Positions 25,298 through 34,714 are shown, counted from the first letter of the stretch. The stretch is DNA of 64,000 bases from Paraplanobispora siamensis (GCF_016863175.1 NZ_BOOJ01000028.1:25124-89123); one strand, 5' to 3'. The notes: generated by a model from the sequence alone, not told the origin. Numbers and translations: made by a program.

Positions 25298-26509
25298 GTG
25301 AGAACTGTGAGGATCTTCTCGTACCGGATGGGCGCGGGGACGGCTCTGCTGTGCGCGGTGCTGGCCGCCTGTTCGGCGGGCGGGCCGGCGGCCCCGCCCT
25401 CGGCCGCCGGGTCCGTGAGCGAGCCCTCCGCCACCGGGTCCGCACCCGGGCCCTCCGAGCCCGCGGGCTCGCCCTCCGCGTCCCCGGCCGCCCGGCCGCG
25501 TTTCACCGAGATCGCCCAGCTGGACCGGCCCGTGGCGATGGCCGTGCGCCCGGACGACTCCACGCTCTACGTCGCCGAGCAGAGCGGGCGGCTGCGGGCC
25601 GTCGCGGACGGCGAGGTCGCCGCCCGGCCCGTGGTGGACCTGTCGGAGGAGGTGAGCCAGGGCAACGAGCAGGGACTCCTGGGTGTGGCGTTCCACCCCG
25701 ACGGGGACTTCCTCTATCTGAACTGGACCGACCGCGACGGGCACACCCACATCACGGAGTGGGCCTTCGACGGCCGCCGGGCGAGCGGCCGCAGGGACGT
25801 GCTGACCCAGCGCCAGCCGTACGCCAACCACAACGGCGGGCAGCTGGCCTTCGGGCCGGACGGCTATCTCTACATCGCGCTGGGCGACGGGGGCAGCGGG
25901 GGAGATCCGCAGGGCAACGGGCAGGACCTGGGCACCTGGCTGGGGAAGATCCTCAGGATCGACCCGCGCGGCAGGCCGTACACCGTTCCCGAGGACAACC
26001 CGTTCGTGGGAAAGAAGGGCGCCAAGCCTGAAATATGGTCGTACGGCCTGCGCAACCCCTGGCGCTTCACCTTCGACCGCCGGACCGGTGACATGTGGAT
26101 CGGCGACGTCGGCCAGAACGCCTGGGAGGAGGTGGACTTCGAGCCCGCGGGGGAGGGCGGGCGCAACTACGGCTGGAACCTCCGGGAGGGCCGCCACCCG
26201 TTCCAGGGGAACGCCCCGAAGGGCCGGACGACCGATCCGGTCATCGAGTACCCGCTCGGCGAGGGCGGCAACTGCTCGGTGATCGCCGGATACGTCTACC
26301 GGGGGACCAGGCTTCCCGGCCTGTCGGGGCGCTTCCTCTACGGGGACTTCTGCGCGGGCTGGATCAGGTCGACCCCCGCCGACCGGCCGGGCGAGGGAGA
26401 CAAGATCGGTGATGTCCGGCAGCTGTCGTCCTTCGGCCAGGACCACGACGGGGAGCTCTACGCGCTCAGCCTGGAGGGCCCCCTGTACCGCCTGGAGGCC
26501 GCACCCTAG
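25298..26509 (+). CDS. PQQ-dependent-type sugar (glucose/sorbosone) dehydrogenase lipoprotein
   Basis: The 403-residue lipoprotein has a signal peptide and lipobox (LAACS) and a Pro/Ser-rich linker to about residue 65. A six-bladed GSDH propeller follows, with GNEQGLLGVAFHP, YANHNGGQLAFGPDGYLY and IWSYGLRNPWRF, all characteristic of soluble aldose sugar dehydrogenases (sGDH/Asd). These oxidise aldoses with pyrroloquinoline quinone. No PQQ-synthesis gene lies in the window. Start is GTG 25298 or GTG 25307, both with a GGAGG-type site. The 3' end overlaps the convergent CMD gene by 4 bp. Confidence 0.85.
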   Translation: MRTVRIFSYRMGAGTALLCAVLAACSAGGPAAPPSAAGSVSEPSATGSAPGPSEPAGSPSASPAARPRFTEIAQLDRPVAMAVRPDDSTLYVAEQSGRLRAVADGEVAARPVVDLSEEVSQGNEQGLLGVAFHPDGDFLYLNWTDRDGHTHITEWAFDGRRASGRRDVLTQRQPYANHNGGQLAFGPDGYLYIALGDGGSGGDPQGNGQDLGTWLGKILRIDPRGRPYTVPEDNPFVGKKGAKPEIWSYGLRNPWRFTFDRRTGDMWIGDVGQNAWEEVDFEPAGEGGRNYGWNLREGRHPFQGNAPKGRTTDPVIEYPLGEGGNCSVIAGYVYRGTRLPGLSGRFLYGDFCAGWIRSTPADRPGEGDKIGDVRQLSSFGQDHDGELYALSLEGPLYRLEAAP

Positions 26510-26889
26510 TCCTCCATGAACCGGGAGATCAGATCCTCGACCTGGGCGTCGAGCCTGGCCCCGCGCGGCCATCCCGCGTAGTGGGTGAGGAAGATGACGA
26601 TCTCGCGCAGTTCCTCCGGGGTGAACTGCCCGGTCCGCAGCCCGGCGTCGAGCTGCACCCCGAGCACGTCGTCCATGCCCTGGCCGATGAGCAGGCCCAC
26701 CAGGAGCAGCCTGCGGTCCCGCATGCTCAGCCCTTCGCGGGACCAGACCTCGGCGAACAGGTGCTCGACCGTCATGCCGAAGAAGTCGCCGGGCTCGTCG
26801 CCGGAGTCGCCCCGGCCGCTGACCCGTCTCATGATCTCCAATCCGCGCGCTCGGCGGTCAGAAGGGGTGTCGCCCGAGTTTCCGTTCAT
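26506..26889 (-). CDS. Carboxymuconolactone decarboxylase (CMD)-family protein
   Basis: A 127-residue soluble protein resembling the PcaC/CMD group: DRRLLLVGLLIGQGMDDVLG and LREIVIFLTHYAGWPRGA, the second holding the family's His-x-x-Gly-W-P segment. The CxxC redox pair of AhpD is absent, so peroxidase activity is unlikely. The catabolic protocatechuate pathway genes are not nearby, so the true substrate is unknown. ATG 26889. Its end overlaps the sugar dehydrogenase gene. Confidence 0.82.
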   Translation of the reverse strand: MNGNSGDTPSDRRARGLEIMRRVSGRGDSGDEPGDFFGMTVEHLFAEVWSREGLSMRDRRLLLVGLLIGQGMDDVLGVQLDAGLRTGQFTPEELREIVIFLTHYAGWPRGARLDAQVEDLISRFMED

Positions 26890-27009
26890 GAGTCACTCCG
26901 AGTCCGTCAACCGGCGGTCGAGAACGAGCGCGGCGAGGACGTCGCGACCCTCCCATCCTTGGCCGGTTCCGGCATGAGGGATAGCTCCTTACACACTAGG
27001 AGGCCCGAC

Positions 27010-27036
27010 ATGCGTGTATATATCGCCATCTGCTGA
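27010..27036 (+). CDS. Eight-residue leader-like ORF (MRVYIAIC)
   Basis: A nine-codon frame ending TGC TGA follows a perfect AGGAGG (26998-27003) 6 nt upstream. Just after its stop, GGGGCCG and CGGCCCC can form a GC hairpin (about 27038-27059). No gene lies directly downstream; the next coding start is 27330. The layout is like that of attenuator leader peptides, with a terminal Cys codon. Whether it is translated cannot be shown from sequence alone. Confidence 0.4.
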   Translation: MRVYIAIC

Positions 27037-27329
27037 AGGGGCCGGTCGGCGGCCCCCGTGCGTCCCCGCGCCGTAAAAGATCACACAGATCGGGTTGCGC
27101 CCACGTTGCCGGGCCCCGGTCGCCTATGGAGGGTGACGCTCTTTACAGAAGCGATGTTGAGAATTCAACTGGGCGCGTGGAATTGACCGGATGATGTGTA
27201 ACAAGTGGAGCCCATATAGCGCCAAGATTTGGTCAAGATTTCCAAGATAGCCGGGCGTCCGAAGGAGAGAGATACTCGAAAAACGGGCATAAGTCCCCCG
27301 TTGACTTCCAAGGCGGAGGTATAGCCCTG
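27037..27329 (+). promoter_or_regulatory. AT-richer intergenic segment upstream of the lipoprotein/FtsH-like operon
   Basis: The segment has clearly lower GC content than its surroundings, for example around 27185-27260, and no convincing ORF. It should hold the promoter for the 27330-30955 operon. No clean -35/-10 pair stands out. GGAGG at 27315-27319 serves the GTG start at 27330. Confidence 0.5.
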
Positions 27330-28022
27330 GTGAAAAGATCAAGGGCCGTCTTCACCCTCTCGGCGATGCTCATCACCACTCTGACCTTCGGACTCACCGG
27401 GTGCGCCAGCCCGGAGTTCACCTACGTCCGCCACGACAGCGGAGAGACCTACTTCAAGGTGCCCGCCAGCTGGCACGCGGTCGACCAGGAGACGCTGTCG
27501 CGGTTCTTCACCCAGGGCGACCCCGACTCGGCCACGGCCCAGCTGAGCAAGAAGCTCATCTGGCTGGCCGCCTACGACGCCCACGCCGAGCCCGCCGTCG
27601 GGCACCTGTACGGCCTGGGCAGCACGGACGAGCCGTTCGTCTTCGTCCGGGTCACGACGCTCCTGCCCGAGCAGCGCGACATGATGTCCCTCAACGTCAT
27701 GCGCGACGCCCTCCTGCCCGTCACGGAGAGCGCCCGCCAGCAGGCGCTGGCGATCCCCGGTTACCCGGCCACCGACTTCGAACTGCTGGCCGACGAGGTG
27801 ATCCAGCCCGGGGACGGATTGCAGGGCGTGCACGTGCGCTTCAACTACGCGATCCAGGGCGCCGGGACCCACACCTTCGACCTCACCGCCTATCTCGCCG
27901 CCGACGGCCAGCGGTTGTCCACGATGCTGATCCGCTGCTCGGCGTCGTGTTATCGCGAGCGCGCCGCGGAATTCGACGCGATCGCCCAGTCCTTCAAGGT
28001 CATCAAACGCCCCATGGGGTGA
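27330..28022 (+). CDS. Lipoprotein cotranscribed with an FtsH-like protease
   Basis: The 230-residue lipoprotein has a basic start (MKRSRA), hydrophobic core and lipobox (GLTGC). The mature part reads as a mixed alpha/beta domain (YFKVPASWHAVDQE ... VHVRFNYAIQGAGTHTFDL) reminiscent of LpqN/PsbP-like or Mog1-like lipoproteins; the similarity is only by pattern. A Cys pair (IRCSASCYRE) lies near the C-terminus. It precedes the FtsH-like gene by 14 nt, so the two form an operon and may act together at the membrane's outer face. GTG 27330. Confidence 0.75.
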   Translation: MKRSRAVFTLSAMLITTLTFGLTGCASPEFTYVRHDSGETYFKVPASWHAVDQETLSRFFTQGDPDSATAQLSKKLIWLAAYDAHAEPAVGHLYGLGSTDEPFVFVRVTTLLPEQRDMMSLNVMRDALLPVTESARQQALAIPGYPATDFELLADEVIQPGDGLQGVHVRFNYAIQGAGTHTFDLTAYLAADGQRLSTMLIRCSASCYRERAAEFDAIAQSFKVIKRPMG

Positions 28023-28036
28023 GGAGAGGCCGATAG

Positions 28037-30955
28037 ATGAAGTCACCCGCACCGCCCCCTCACGTCGAAGGCCTCCGCCCGCCGGGCAGCGGCCCGACCG
28101 ATCCCGAGTCCCAGACCAGGAAGCGCATGCCGTTCTGGGACCGGATCAAGTTCGTCCTCATCCTGACGATCATCTACTTCGTGCTGGTCTGGAACAAGAT
28201 GGCCTCCTTCGAGGGCGTCATGACCTTCCAGGACGCGCTGATCCTCACCGCGCGGGACGCGCAGTGGATCTTCTGGCTGCTGGGCGCCGAGATCCTGCGC
28301 CAGGTCCACTTCGGCATCAGCGAGCACTCGGCCGGCTACCACAGGTTCTGGACGCGCTCGGTGTTCGGCGGCTTCGAGCGCTGGACCCATCGCCGCTTCT
28401 CCGACTGGAACCGCTTCCGCCTCGCCCGGGCGATCAAGTGGCTGTTCTGGATCGCGGTCCTGGCGCTGATCCTCGGCGAGGTGCTCGACACCTCACCCGC
28501 CATCGCGCTGTTCCAGGCGCCGGCCCTGATCTGGCAGGCGCTGCCGTACGTCGCGCAGCTGGCCTTCGCCTTCTTCTTCATCGCCTTCCAGTTCATCGGC
28601 CTGTTCTGGCTGCTGTCCCGCGGTGGGGTCGAGACCTACTTCCCCGACGACATCAAGACGCGCTTCACCGACGTGTGGGGCCAGGATCACGTGGTCGAGC
28701 GGGTCAAGGAGAACATCGTCTTCCTGGAGAAGCCGGACGCCATCGAGGAGCGCGGCGGCTACGTGCCCAGCGGCCTGCTGCTGTGGGGACCGCCCGGCAC
28801 CGGCAAGACCCTGATGGCCGAGGCGGTGGCCGGTGAGACCGGCAAGCCGTACGTCTTCGTCGACCCCGGCGCGTTCGTCAACATGTTCATGGGCATCGGC
28901 ATCCTGAAGGTGAAGTCGCTGTTCAGGAAGCTGCGCAAGCTCGCACTGCGGTACGGCGGCGTCATCGTCTTCTTCGACGAGGCCGACTCCCTCGGCCGCC
29001 GCGGCTCGCTGGCCCAGCAGGGGCCCAGGGGCGGGCCCGGTTTCTCCCCGCACTCCGGCGGCTGCCACGGCTTCGGCTACCTGTCCGAGGACACGCGGTG
29101 GCTGCTGACCCGCGACACCGGCGGGCGGCAGGAGCCCGAGACCGGGCGCAACCGCTTCTTCATGGGCGGCAACATGGGCGGCGGCGGAGACCCCGGCACC
29201 CTGCAGGCGCTGCTCACCGAGCTGTCGGGCCTGAAGAAGCCGCGCGGCCTGGTCAACCGCTACGTGCGCAGGCTGTTCGGCATGCGGCCCAAGCCGCCGC
29301 CGAAGTACCGGATCCTGGTCATGATGGCCACCAACATGCCCAACTCGCTGGACGAGGCGCTGCTGCGGCCCGGGCGCATCGACCGCATCTACAAGGTGGG
29401 CTACCCGTCCAAGGCGGGCCGGGTGCGCACCTACCGGGGCTACTTCGACAAGGTCCAGCACGAGCTGACCGAGGAGCAGCTCGACAAGCTCGCCACGATC
29501 ACCCCCTACGCCACCGGCGCCACGATCAAGGACCTGGTGAACGAGTCGCTGATCACCGCGATCCGCGACGGCCGCGATGTCATCACCTGGTCCGACGTGA
29601 CCCGGGCCAAGCGGCTCAAGCAACTCGGCCCGCCCGAGGACGTGGAGTACATCGAGCGCGAGCGCCACGCGGTCGCCGTGCACGAGGCGTGCCACGCCGT
29701 GGCCGCCTACCGCACGCGCTTCCACCTGGAGATCGACATCGCCACGATCGAGAAGGGCGCCGACTATCTCGGCATGGTGGCGAGCATCAAGCCCGAGGAC
29801 CAGTTCACCCGGTGGAAGTCCGAGCACGAGGCCGACATCATGGTCTCGCTCGCCTCGCTGGCCGGAGAGCGGATGTTCTTCGCCGAGGACAACTCCTCCG
29901 GCGTCTCCGGGGACCTGTTCTCGGCCACCTACCTCACCGCGCTGATGGAGGCGCACTGGGGGATGGGACGCGGGGTGACCTCGCTGCCCGCGCTGCAGGA
30001 GCTGGAGATCATGGGCGGCAAGTCCATGCCCAGGCCCGGCGGCGGCGCCGGGGGCATCGGCTTCACCAAGCCGCCCGGCGGCGCGCAGAAGGCCGCCCCC
30101 GACGTGCTCGGCGAGCGCATCGAGTTCAACCTGGTGCGCCTGCTGGACAGGACGGAGGAGCTGCTCCGGGAGCACCGGCGGGAGGTGCTCTGCCTGGCCC
30201 ACGCCCTGGAGACCCACAAGACGCTGAACGGCGACGACGTGGTGGCGATCCTGGAGCAGCGGCAGGGACCGCTGGTCGACGGCTCGGTCTACGCCTCGGA
30301 CGATCTCTACGCCGAGATCGAGGAGTACCACGAGGAGGCGGCCAGGGCGCACCGCGAGCACAGCCGGGTGGCGCGCGAACTGCCCGTGCCGGTGACCGTG
30401 CCGCGGCTGGAGCCCTCGGTCCCGGTCATCCAGGGTTCCGTGGTGACGGGCAACGGGCACGGCTCGGCGACGTCCCTGGAGCCGCTCGCGGAGAACGGGC
30501 CGGAGTTCGTGCCGTGGGAGGACAAGAAGGAGCACGTCGCGGTCGAGACCCCGCTGCCGGAGGCCGAGGAGGAGGTACGGCCCGTCGCGCCCCCGCCCAG
30601 GCGGCGCAGGTTCAGGGCCTTCGCGGTGGTCGTGGCCAGTCTCGTGGCCCTGGCCCTGTTCACCCTGCTCGGGGTGTACGTGTTCACCGGGGACCCGTCT
30701 GTGACGGCCGGCGCGGGCCTCGACGCGGAGCGCGGCACGCTCCTGGTGGTCTTCGTCGCGGTGGTGGCCGTCGTGGTGGGGGCGGGCATCGCCTTCGCGG
30801 TGATCCGGGGCGTGCAGTCTGCCCGGGCCAGGGCGGAGGCGCAACGGGACCGCGCGGTGGAGCGGGCCCAACTGCTGGCAGCCGCGATGGACCCGGAGAT
30901 CGCCATGCGCCTTCTGGGATACAACGGCCCGGACGGCGAACGCCCGGCCAGGTGA
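28037..30955 (+). CDS. FtsH-like membrane AAA+ zinc protease with unusual architecture
   Basis: A 972-residue protein. Residues 1-195 carry about four membrane segments (37-53, 68-85, 133-149, 168-193). An AAA+ domain follows with Walker A GPPGTGKT (251-258) and Walker B FFDEAD (Asp314/Glu315). The peptidase M41 domain has HEACH (His549, Glu550, His553) and Asp626 in GVSGDLFSAT, with spacing equal to that in FtsH. Unlike FtsH it has a Gly-rich insert (~325-385) between Walker B and the arginine-finger region, another at KPRGLVNRYVRRLFGM, and two extra membrane segments near the C-terminus (~859-882, ~900-925). It should degrade membrane or membrane-linked proteins. GAGGAGAGG precedes ATG 28037. 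Confidence 0.9.
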   Translation: MKSPAPPPHVEGLRPPGSGPTDPESQTRKRMPFWDRIKFVLILTIIYFVLVWNKMASFEGVMTFQDALILTARDAQWIFWLLGAEILRQVHFGISEHSAGYHRFWTRSVFGGFERWTHRRFSDWNRFRLARAIKWLFWIAVLALILGEVLDTSPAIALFQAPALIWQALPYVAQLAFAFFFIAFQFIGLFWLLSRGGVETYFPDDIKTRFTDVWGQDHVVERVKENIVFLEKPDAIEERGGYVPSGLLLWGPPGTGKTLMAEAVAGETGKPYVFVDPGAFVNMFMGIGILKVKSLFRKLRKLALRYGGVIVFFDEADSLGRRGSLAQQGPRGGPGFSPHSGGCHGFGYLSEDTRWLLTRDTGGRQEPETGRNRFFMGGNMGGGGDPGTLQALLTELSGLKKPRGLVNRYVRRLFGMRPKPPPKYRILVMMATNMPNSLDEALLRPGRIDRIYKVGYPSKAGRVRTYRGYFDKVQHELTEEQLDKLATITPYATGATIKDLVNESLITAIRDGRDVITWSDVTRAKRLKQLGPPEDVEYIERERHAVAVHEACHAVAAYRTRFHLEIDIATIEKGADYLGMVASIKPEDQFTRWKSEHEADIMVSLASLAGERMFFAEDNSSGVSGDLFSATYLTALMEAHWGMGRGVTSLPALQELEIMGGKSMPRPGGGAGGIGFTKPPGGAQKAAPDVLGERIEFNLVRLLDRTEELLREHRREVLCLAHALETHKTLNGDDVVAILEQRQGPLVDGSVYASDDLYAEIEEYHEEAARAHREHSRVARELPVPVTVPRLEPSVPVIQGSVVTGNGHGSATSLEPLAENGPEFVPWEDKKEHVAVETPLPEAEEEVRPVAPPPRRRRFRAFAVVVASLVALALFTLLGVYVFTGDPSVTAGAGLDAERGTLLVVFVAVVAVVVGAGIAFAVIRGVQSARARAEAQRDRAVERAQLLAAAMDPEIAMRLLGYNGPDGERPAR

Positions 30956-30963
30956 TCGGATGA

Positions 30964-31022
30964 CGGCTGAGAGGTCCTGGGGGGAACCGGGGCGATGGGC
31001 TCCCCCCGGGACCTCTCAGCCG
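30964..31022. terminator. Long hairpin between convergent genes, bidirectional terminator
   Basis: CGGCTGAGAGGTCC (30964-30977) pairs with 31009-31022, and the stem extends inward by TGGGGGGA/TCCCCCCG with one wobble, giving about 22 bp. The right arm contains the stop codon of the DUF397 gene. Confidence 0.8.
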
Positions 31023-31246
31023 AACTCGCCGCGCTTGATCCCGGTGACGAAGGCGTCCCACTCGTCCGAGGTGAACGTCAGCGCCGGTCCGTCGGGGTCC
31101 TTGGAGTCACGCACCAGATAGAGTCCGCCGGATGCGGATCCCGGCTCGGACGCTGCCGGACCGCCGGGGACGACCGCCACTTCCACGCAGTCGCCTCCGT
31201 CGGTGCTGCGGCTGCTCTTGCGCCACGTGACGCGAGAGGGATCCAT
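31016..31246 (-). CDS. DUF397-domain protein (WhiJ-partner type)
   Basis: The 76-residue protein is a single DUF397 domain: WRKSSRSTDGGDCVEVAVVP, then LVRDSKDPDGPALTFTSDEWDAFV. Genes of this family usually sit beside an XRE-DUF5753 regulator, as here, and in Streptomyces the pair takes part in developmental control (WhiJ system). They are thought to antagonise the partner regulator. ATG 31246 is preferred; GTG 31255 is in frame. It lies 31 nt downstream of the regulator gene, on the same strand. Confidence 0.9.
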   Translation of the reverse strand: MDPSRVTWRKSSRSTDGGDCVEVAVVPGGPAASEPGSASGGLYLVRDSKDPDGPALTFTSDEWDAFVTGIKRGEFG

Positions 31247-31277
31247 CAGGGTCACCCGCCTTCTTCGACTCCTTTCG

Positions 31278-32135
31278 TTATGTCATCTCCTCGGCCGCCC
31301 GGGCAATGCGGGCGGTCGAGGCCTGCTCGTCGAGGGCCAGCGCCGTCAGGTCGTCGAACATCCGGGTGTAGCGCCGCGCCTCCTCGGGGTCGTCCGAGAC
31401 GAGACCCCTGGTGGCCCGCTCCAGGTAGACCAGGTCGGGATCGGCGGCCTCGGGGAGCCTGAGCAGGCAGAACTTGCCGTCCATCGCCGCGTGCGCCCCC
31501 GCTGAGAACGGGATGACCCGCAGCTCCACGTTGGGCAGCGCGCCGAGCCGGACCAGATGCTCCAGCTGCTCGCGCATCACCTCCCGGCCGCCGACCTGGC
31601 GCCACAGGACCGCCTCGTCGAGCACGGCGACCAGGTGGATAGGGTCGCCCGGACCGTGCAGCAGCCGCTGGCGCGAGGCGCGCACCGCGACCTTCTCGTC
31701 GATCTCGGCGGGGGAGCAGGCGGGGGCGACGGCCTCGATGACCGCGCGGGCGTACGCCTCGGTCTGCGTCAGGCCGGGCACGACCAGCGGCTCGTAGACC
31801 CGCACCGCCGACGCCTCGGCCTCCAGTCCGATGTAGGAGTCGAAGCCGGGCTTGAGGGCCCGGCGGTGCCGGTGCCACCAGCCCCGCCGCCGGGCCTCCT
31901 TGGCCATCTGGAGCAGGGACTCGCGCTCCTCTCCGTCGACGCCGTACACGCTGGTGAGCGCCGCCACATCGGAGGGTTTGGGACGGGTCAGACCCGTCTC
32001 GTATCTCCAGAGCGTGGTGTCGGTGGACCCGATCAGGGCGGCGACCTCGGCCCGCGAGAGTCCGCTGTCGCATCGGAGGCGGTTCAGTTCGGCCATCAGC
32101 CGGCGGTGCCTGGCTGTGGGACTGCACCGGGTCAT
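31278..32135 (-). CDS. XRE-type helix-turn-helix regulator with DUF5753 (WhiJ-like)
   Basis: A 285-residue protein. The helix-turn-helix at ~19-40 (GLSRAEVAALIGSTDTTLWR) is followed by a DUF5753 domain from about 95 (SYIGLEAEASAVRVYEPLVV through VELRVIPFSAGAH and FCLLRLPEA). This is the WhiJ-like architecture, abundant in filamentous actinomycetes and linked to development and antibiotic control. It is followed by DUF397 and preceded by a divergent HATPase gene, completing the known trio. The last ~40 residues are helical. Confidence 0.9.
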   Translation of the reverse strand: MTRCSPTARHRRLMAELNRLRCDSGLSRAEVAALIGSTDTTLWRYETGLTRPKPSDVAALTSVYGVDGEERESLLQMAKEARRRGWWHRHRRALKPGFDSYIGLEAEASAVRVYEPLVVPGLTQTEAYARAVIEAVAPACSPAEIDEKVAVRASRQRLLHGPGDPIHLVAVLDEAVLWRQVGGREVMREQLEHLVRLGALPNVELRVIPFSAGAHAAMDGKFCLLRLPEAADPDLVYLERATRGLVSDDPEEARRYTRMFDDLTALALDEQASTARIARAAEEMT

Positions 32136-32282
32136 GACGGGAGACCTCCATCTTCCGGCACGAAACTGTGGAATTTCACTTTGGGATGTCGCTGTCTTTG
32201 ATAGAACAGTTCACTGTGAGTGAGTGTGCCATCTCAGAGCGCGATCCGCAGAAGAACGCGCCCGTGGGGAGCGAGGTCGACC

Positions 32283-32690
32283 ATGAGGACCGGGCAGCAG
32301 ACCGTCGCCCCCCGATCCACCGTCATTCTGCGGGGGGTGCCGGAGGCGGTGGCGATGGCCCGGCGGCAGGTGACCGAGCTCCTGGGGGAGAGCCATCCGG
32401 CCTCCGATGACGTCGTGCTGCTCGTCAGCGAGGTGGTCACGAACTCGGTGGTTCACTCAGGATCGGCCGGCGGGGGTCGGGTGATCATGACCGTGGCGGT
32501 GGAGTCGGGGGCCGTCACGGTCGAGGTGTGCGACGCCGGTTCGACGAGGTCGGCGCCGTACATCCGCAACGAGCCGGACGCCGAGGGCGGCCGGGGGTTG
32601 TTCCTGGTGGATCTGATCGCCTCCCGTTGGGGGGTGCGGGAGGAGAGTCCGCGGGGGAGCAGGACACTCTGGTTCGAGGTCCCCTTCTGA
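32283..32690 (+). CDS. Anti-sigma-like HATPase (AbaA/RsbW-type) of the WhiJ trio
   Basis: This 135-residue protein has a GHKL ATPase fold with the N-box SEVVTNSVVHS (Asn54) and a G1/G2-type segment (VEVCDAGS; GGRGLFLVDLI). Such small stand-alone HATPases act as serine kinases or sequestering partners of sigma or anti-sigma factors. It is divergent from the XRE-DUF5753 gene. ATG 32283 lies after GGGGAGCGAGG; a longer start at 32220 would add residues unlike the family. Confidence 0.85.
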   Translation: MRTGQQTVAPRSTVILRGVPEAVAMARRQVTELLGESHPASDDVVLLVSEVVTNSVVHSGSAGGGRVIMTVAVESGAVTVEVCDAGSTRSAPYIRNEPDAEGGRGLFLVDLIASRWGVREESPRGSRTLWFEVPF

Positions 32691-32848
32691 GGCTCGTGGC
32701 GCTCTTCCGGGGGAAGCGGTGACTCCTTTCGGAAGACGTCGTGTTCTTCGGGTCGCGCCGGAATTGGGTCTTTCCGGATCGACCTCCGTGCTTGACTCTC
32801 AGTGCAGGCGTGCGACAACCCCCCAAGAGCGCGCCTGAGGAGGACCCG

Positions 32849-34672
32849 GTGAGAAACCGTCTGATCGTCGGAATCGCCGCCCTGGCGCTGCTATGCCTCG
32901 GCATGACCGGAGTGGAGGGCTCGGCGGAACCACCGCCCAACAGCCAGTACACCGTCGAGGGTCCCAGTGACTCCCGGCAGCGCAGCGCGGTCGCGGCCAC
33001 GGGTGCCGCGATCGACCAGGTGGATCCCACCTCGATCGTGGTCACCGCCACGGAGGCTGAGATCGCCGCCATCAAGAAGCTGGGTTTCAAGGTCACGAAG
33101 ATCGAGCGATCGTTATCCCCTGACGCCCGCGCGCTCGACTTCCCGCCGGCCGACTCCGGCTATCACAACTACGCCGAGATGAACGCCGAGATCAACGCCC
33201 TGGTCGCGGCCCATCCGAACATCATGAGCCAGGCGAACTACGGCACGTCGTACGAGGGCAGGAACCTCCGCCTGATCAAGATCAGCGACAACGTGGGCAC
33301 GGACGAGAACGAGCCCGAGGTGCTGTTCACCCACCACCAGCACGCCCGCGAGCACCTGACGGTCGAGATGGCGCTGTACATCATGCACCTCCTGACCGAC
33401 AACTACGGCAGCGACAGCCGCATCACCAACCTGGTGAACAGCCGCGAGATCTGGATCATGCCGGACATGAACCCGGACGGCGGTGAGTACGACATCGCGA
33501 CCGGCTCCTACCGCTCCTGGCGCAAGAACCGCCAGCCCAACTCGGGTTCGTCCGCCGTGGGCACCGACATGAACCGCAACTGGGCCTACAACTGGGGCTG
33601 CTGCAACGGCTCCTCCGGCTCCACCTCCAGTGAGACCTACCGCGGCCCGTCGGCCGAGTCGGCCCCCGAGGTGCGGGCGGCGGCCAACTGGGTGCGCGGC
33701 CGGGTCGTCGGCGGTGTGCAGCAGATCAAGTCACACATCGACTGGCACACCTACAGCGAGCTGATCCTGTGGCCCTACGGCTACACCTTCAACGACACCG
33801 CGCCGGGCCTGACCCAGGACGACCGGGACGCCCACGCCACCCTGGGCCAGAACATGGCCTCGACCAACGGCTACACCCCGGAACAGGCCAGTGACCTGTA
33901 CATCACGGACGGGACCATCGACGACTGGATGTGGGGCGCCTACAAGATCTTCAGCTTCACCTTCGAGATGTACCCGACCGGCTCCAACCCCGGCTTCTAC
34001 CCGCCGGACGAGCAGATCGTCCCGCAGACCACCCGCAACCGGGAGGCCGTGCTGCGCTTCCTCGAGTACTCCGACTGCGTCTACCGGATCATCGGCAAGG
34101 AGTCGCAGTACTGCGGGACCGGCACGCCGCCCACGACGGTCTACTCCGACACCTTCGAGACGGCGACCGGCTGGACGACCAACCCGGGCGGCACCGACAC
34201 CGCCACCACCGGAACGTGGGAGCGCGGTGACCCGGCGGCCACCACCTCCAGCGGCGCCAAGCAGCTCGGCACCACGGTCAGCGGGACCAACGACCTGGTC
34301 ACCGGCCGTCTGGCGGGCTCCTCGGCGGGCGCCTACGACATCGACGGCGGCGTCACCAGCATCCAGTCACCGCCGATCGCCCTGCCGTCGAGCGGGACGC
34401 TGAACCTGTCGCTGTCGTGGTACCTGGCGCACGGTTCCAACTCCTCCAGCGCCGACTACCTGCGGGTGAGGGTCGTCGGCAACACCACCTCGACGGTCCT
34501 CAACCAGGCGGGCGCGGCGAGCAACCGCAACGGCGCCTGGGCGACGGCCACGGCGAGCCTGAACGCCTTCGCCGGGCAGACCGTCCGGATCCTGATCGAC
34601 GCGGCCGACGCCTCCGGAGCCTCGCTGGTCGAGGCCGGGGTCGACGACGTCAGGATCACTCAGCAGCAGTGA
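32849..34672 (+). CDS. Secreted zinc carboxypeptidase (M14) with C-terminal beta-sandwich domain
   Basis: The 607-residue protein has a signal peptide (about residues 1-30). A propeptide-like segment follows, then the M14 domain: zinc ligands His165-x-x-Glu168 (HAREHL) and His300 (DWHTYSE), the [14 protein letters not shown] motif and catalytic Glu373 (FTFEMYP). Residues ~430-607 form a Gly/Thr/Ser-rich beta-sandwich resembling the accessory domain of secreted actinomycete proteases. This is the carboxypeptidase T/SG type, which removes C-terminal residues from peptides. GTG 32849 lies 5 nt after GAGGAGGA. No cotranscribed partner. Confidence 0.9.
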   Translation: MRNRLIVGIAALALLCLGMTGVEGSAEPPPNSQYTVEGPSDSRQRSAVAATGAAIDQVDPTSIVVTATEAEIAAIKKLGFKVTKIERSLSPDARALDFPPADSGYHNYAEMNAEINALVAAHPNIMSQANYGTSYEGRNLRLIKISDNVGTDENEPEVLFTHHQHAREHLTVEMALYIMHLLTDNYGSDSRITNLVNSREIWIMPDMNPDGGEYDIATGSYRSWRKNRQPNSGSSAVGTDMNRNWAYNWGCCNGSSGSTSSETYRGPSAESAPEVRAAANWVRGRVVGGVQQIKSHIDWHTYSELILWPYGYTFNDTAPGLTQDDRDAHATLGQNMASTNGYTPEQASDLYITDGTIDDWMWGAYKIFSFTFEMYPTGSNPGFYPPDEQIVPQTTRNREAVLRFLEYSDCVYRIIGKESQYCGTGTPPTTVYSDTFETATGWTTNPGGTDTATTGTWERGDPAATTSSGAKQLGTTVSGTNDLVTGRLAGSSAGAYDIDGGVTSIQSPPIALPSSGTLNLSLSWYLAHGSNSSSADYLRVRVVGNTTSTVLNQAGAASNRNGAWATATASLNAFAGQTVRILIDAADASGASLVEAGVDDVRITQQQ

Positions 34673-34681
34673 GCCGCTGAA

Positions 34682-34714
34682 CGGTACGGCCGTCGCCCGG
34701 CGGCGGCCGTACCG
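34682..34714 (+). terminator. Hairpin after the carboxypeptidase gene
   Basis: CGGTACGGCCG (34682-34692) pairs with 34704-34714 over 11 bp, nine nucleotides after the stop. Confidence 0.65.

Noticed and set aside
28037..30955. Housekeeping FtsH
   Set aside because: Extra membrane segments, large AAA inserts and coupling to a lipoprotein gene differ from the usual ~650-residue FtsH.
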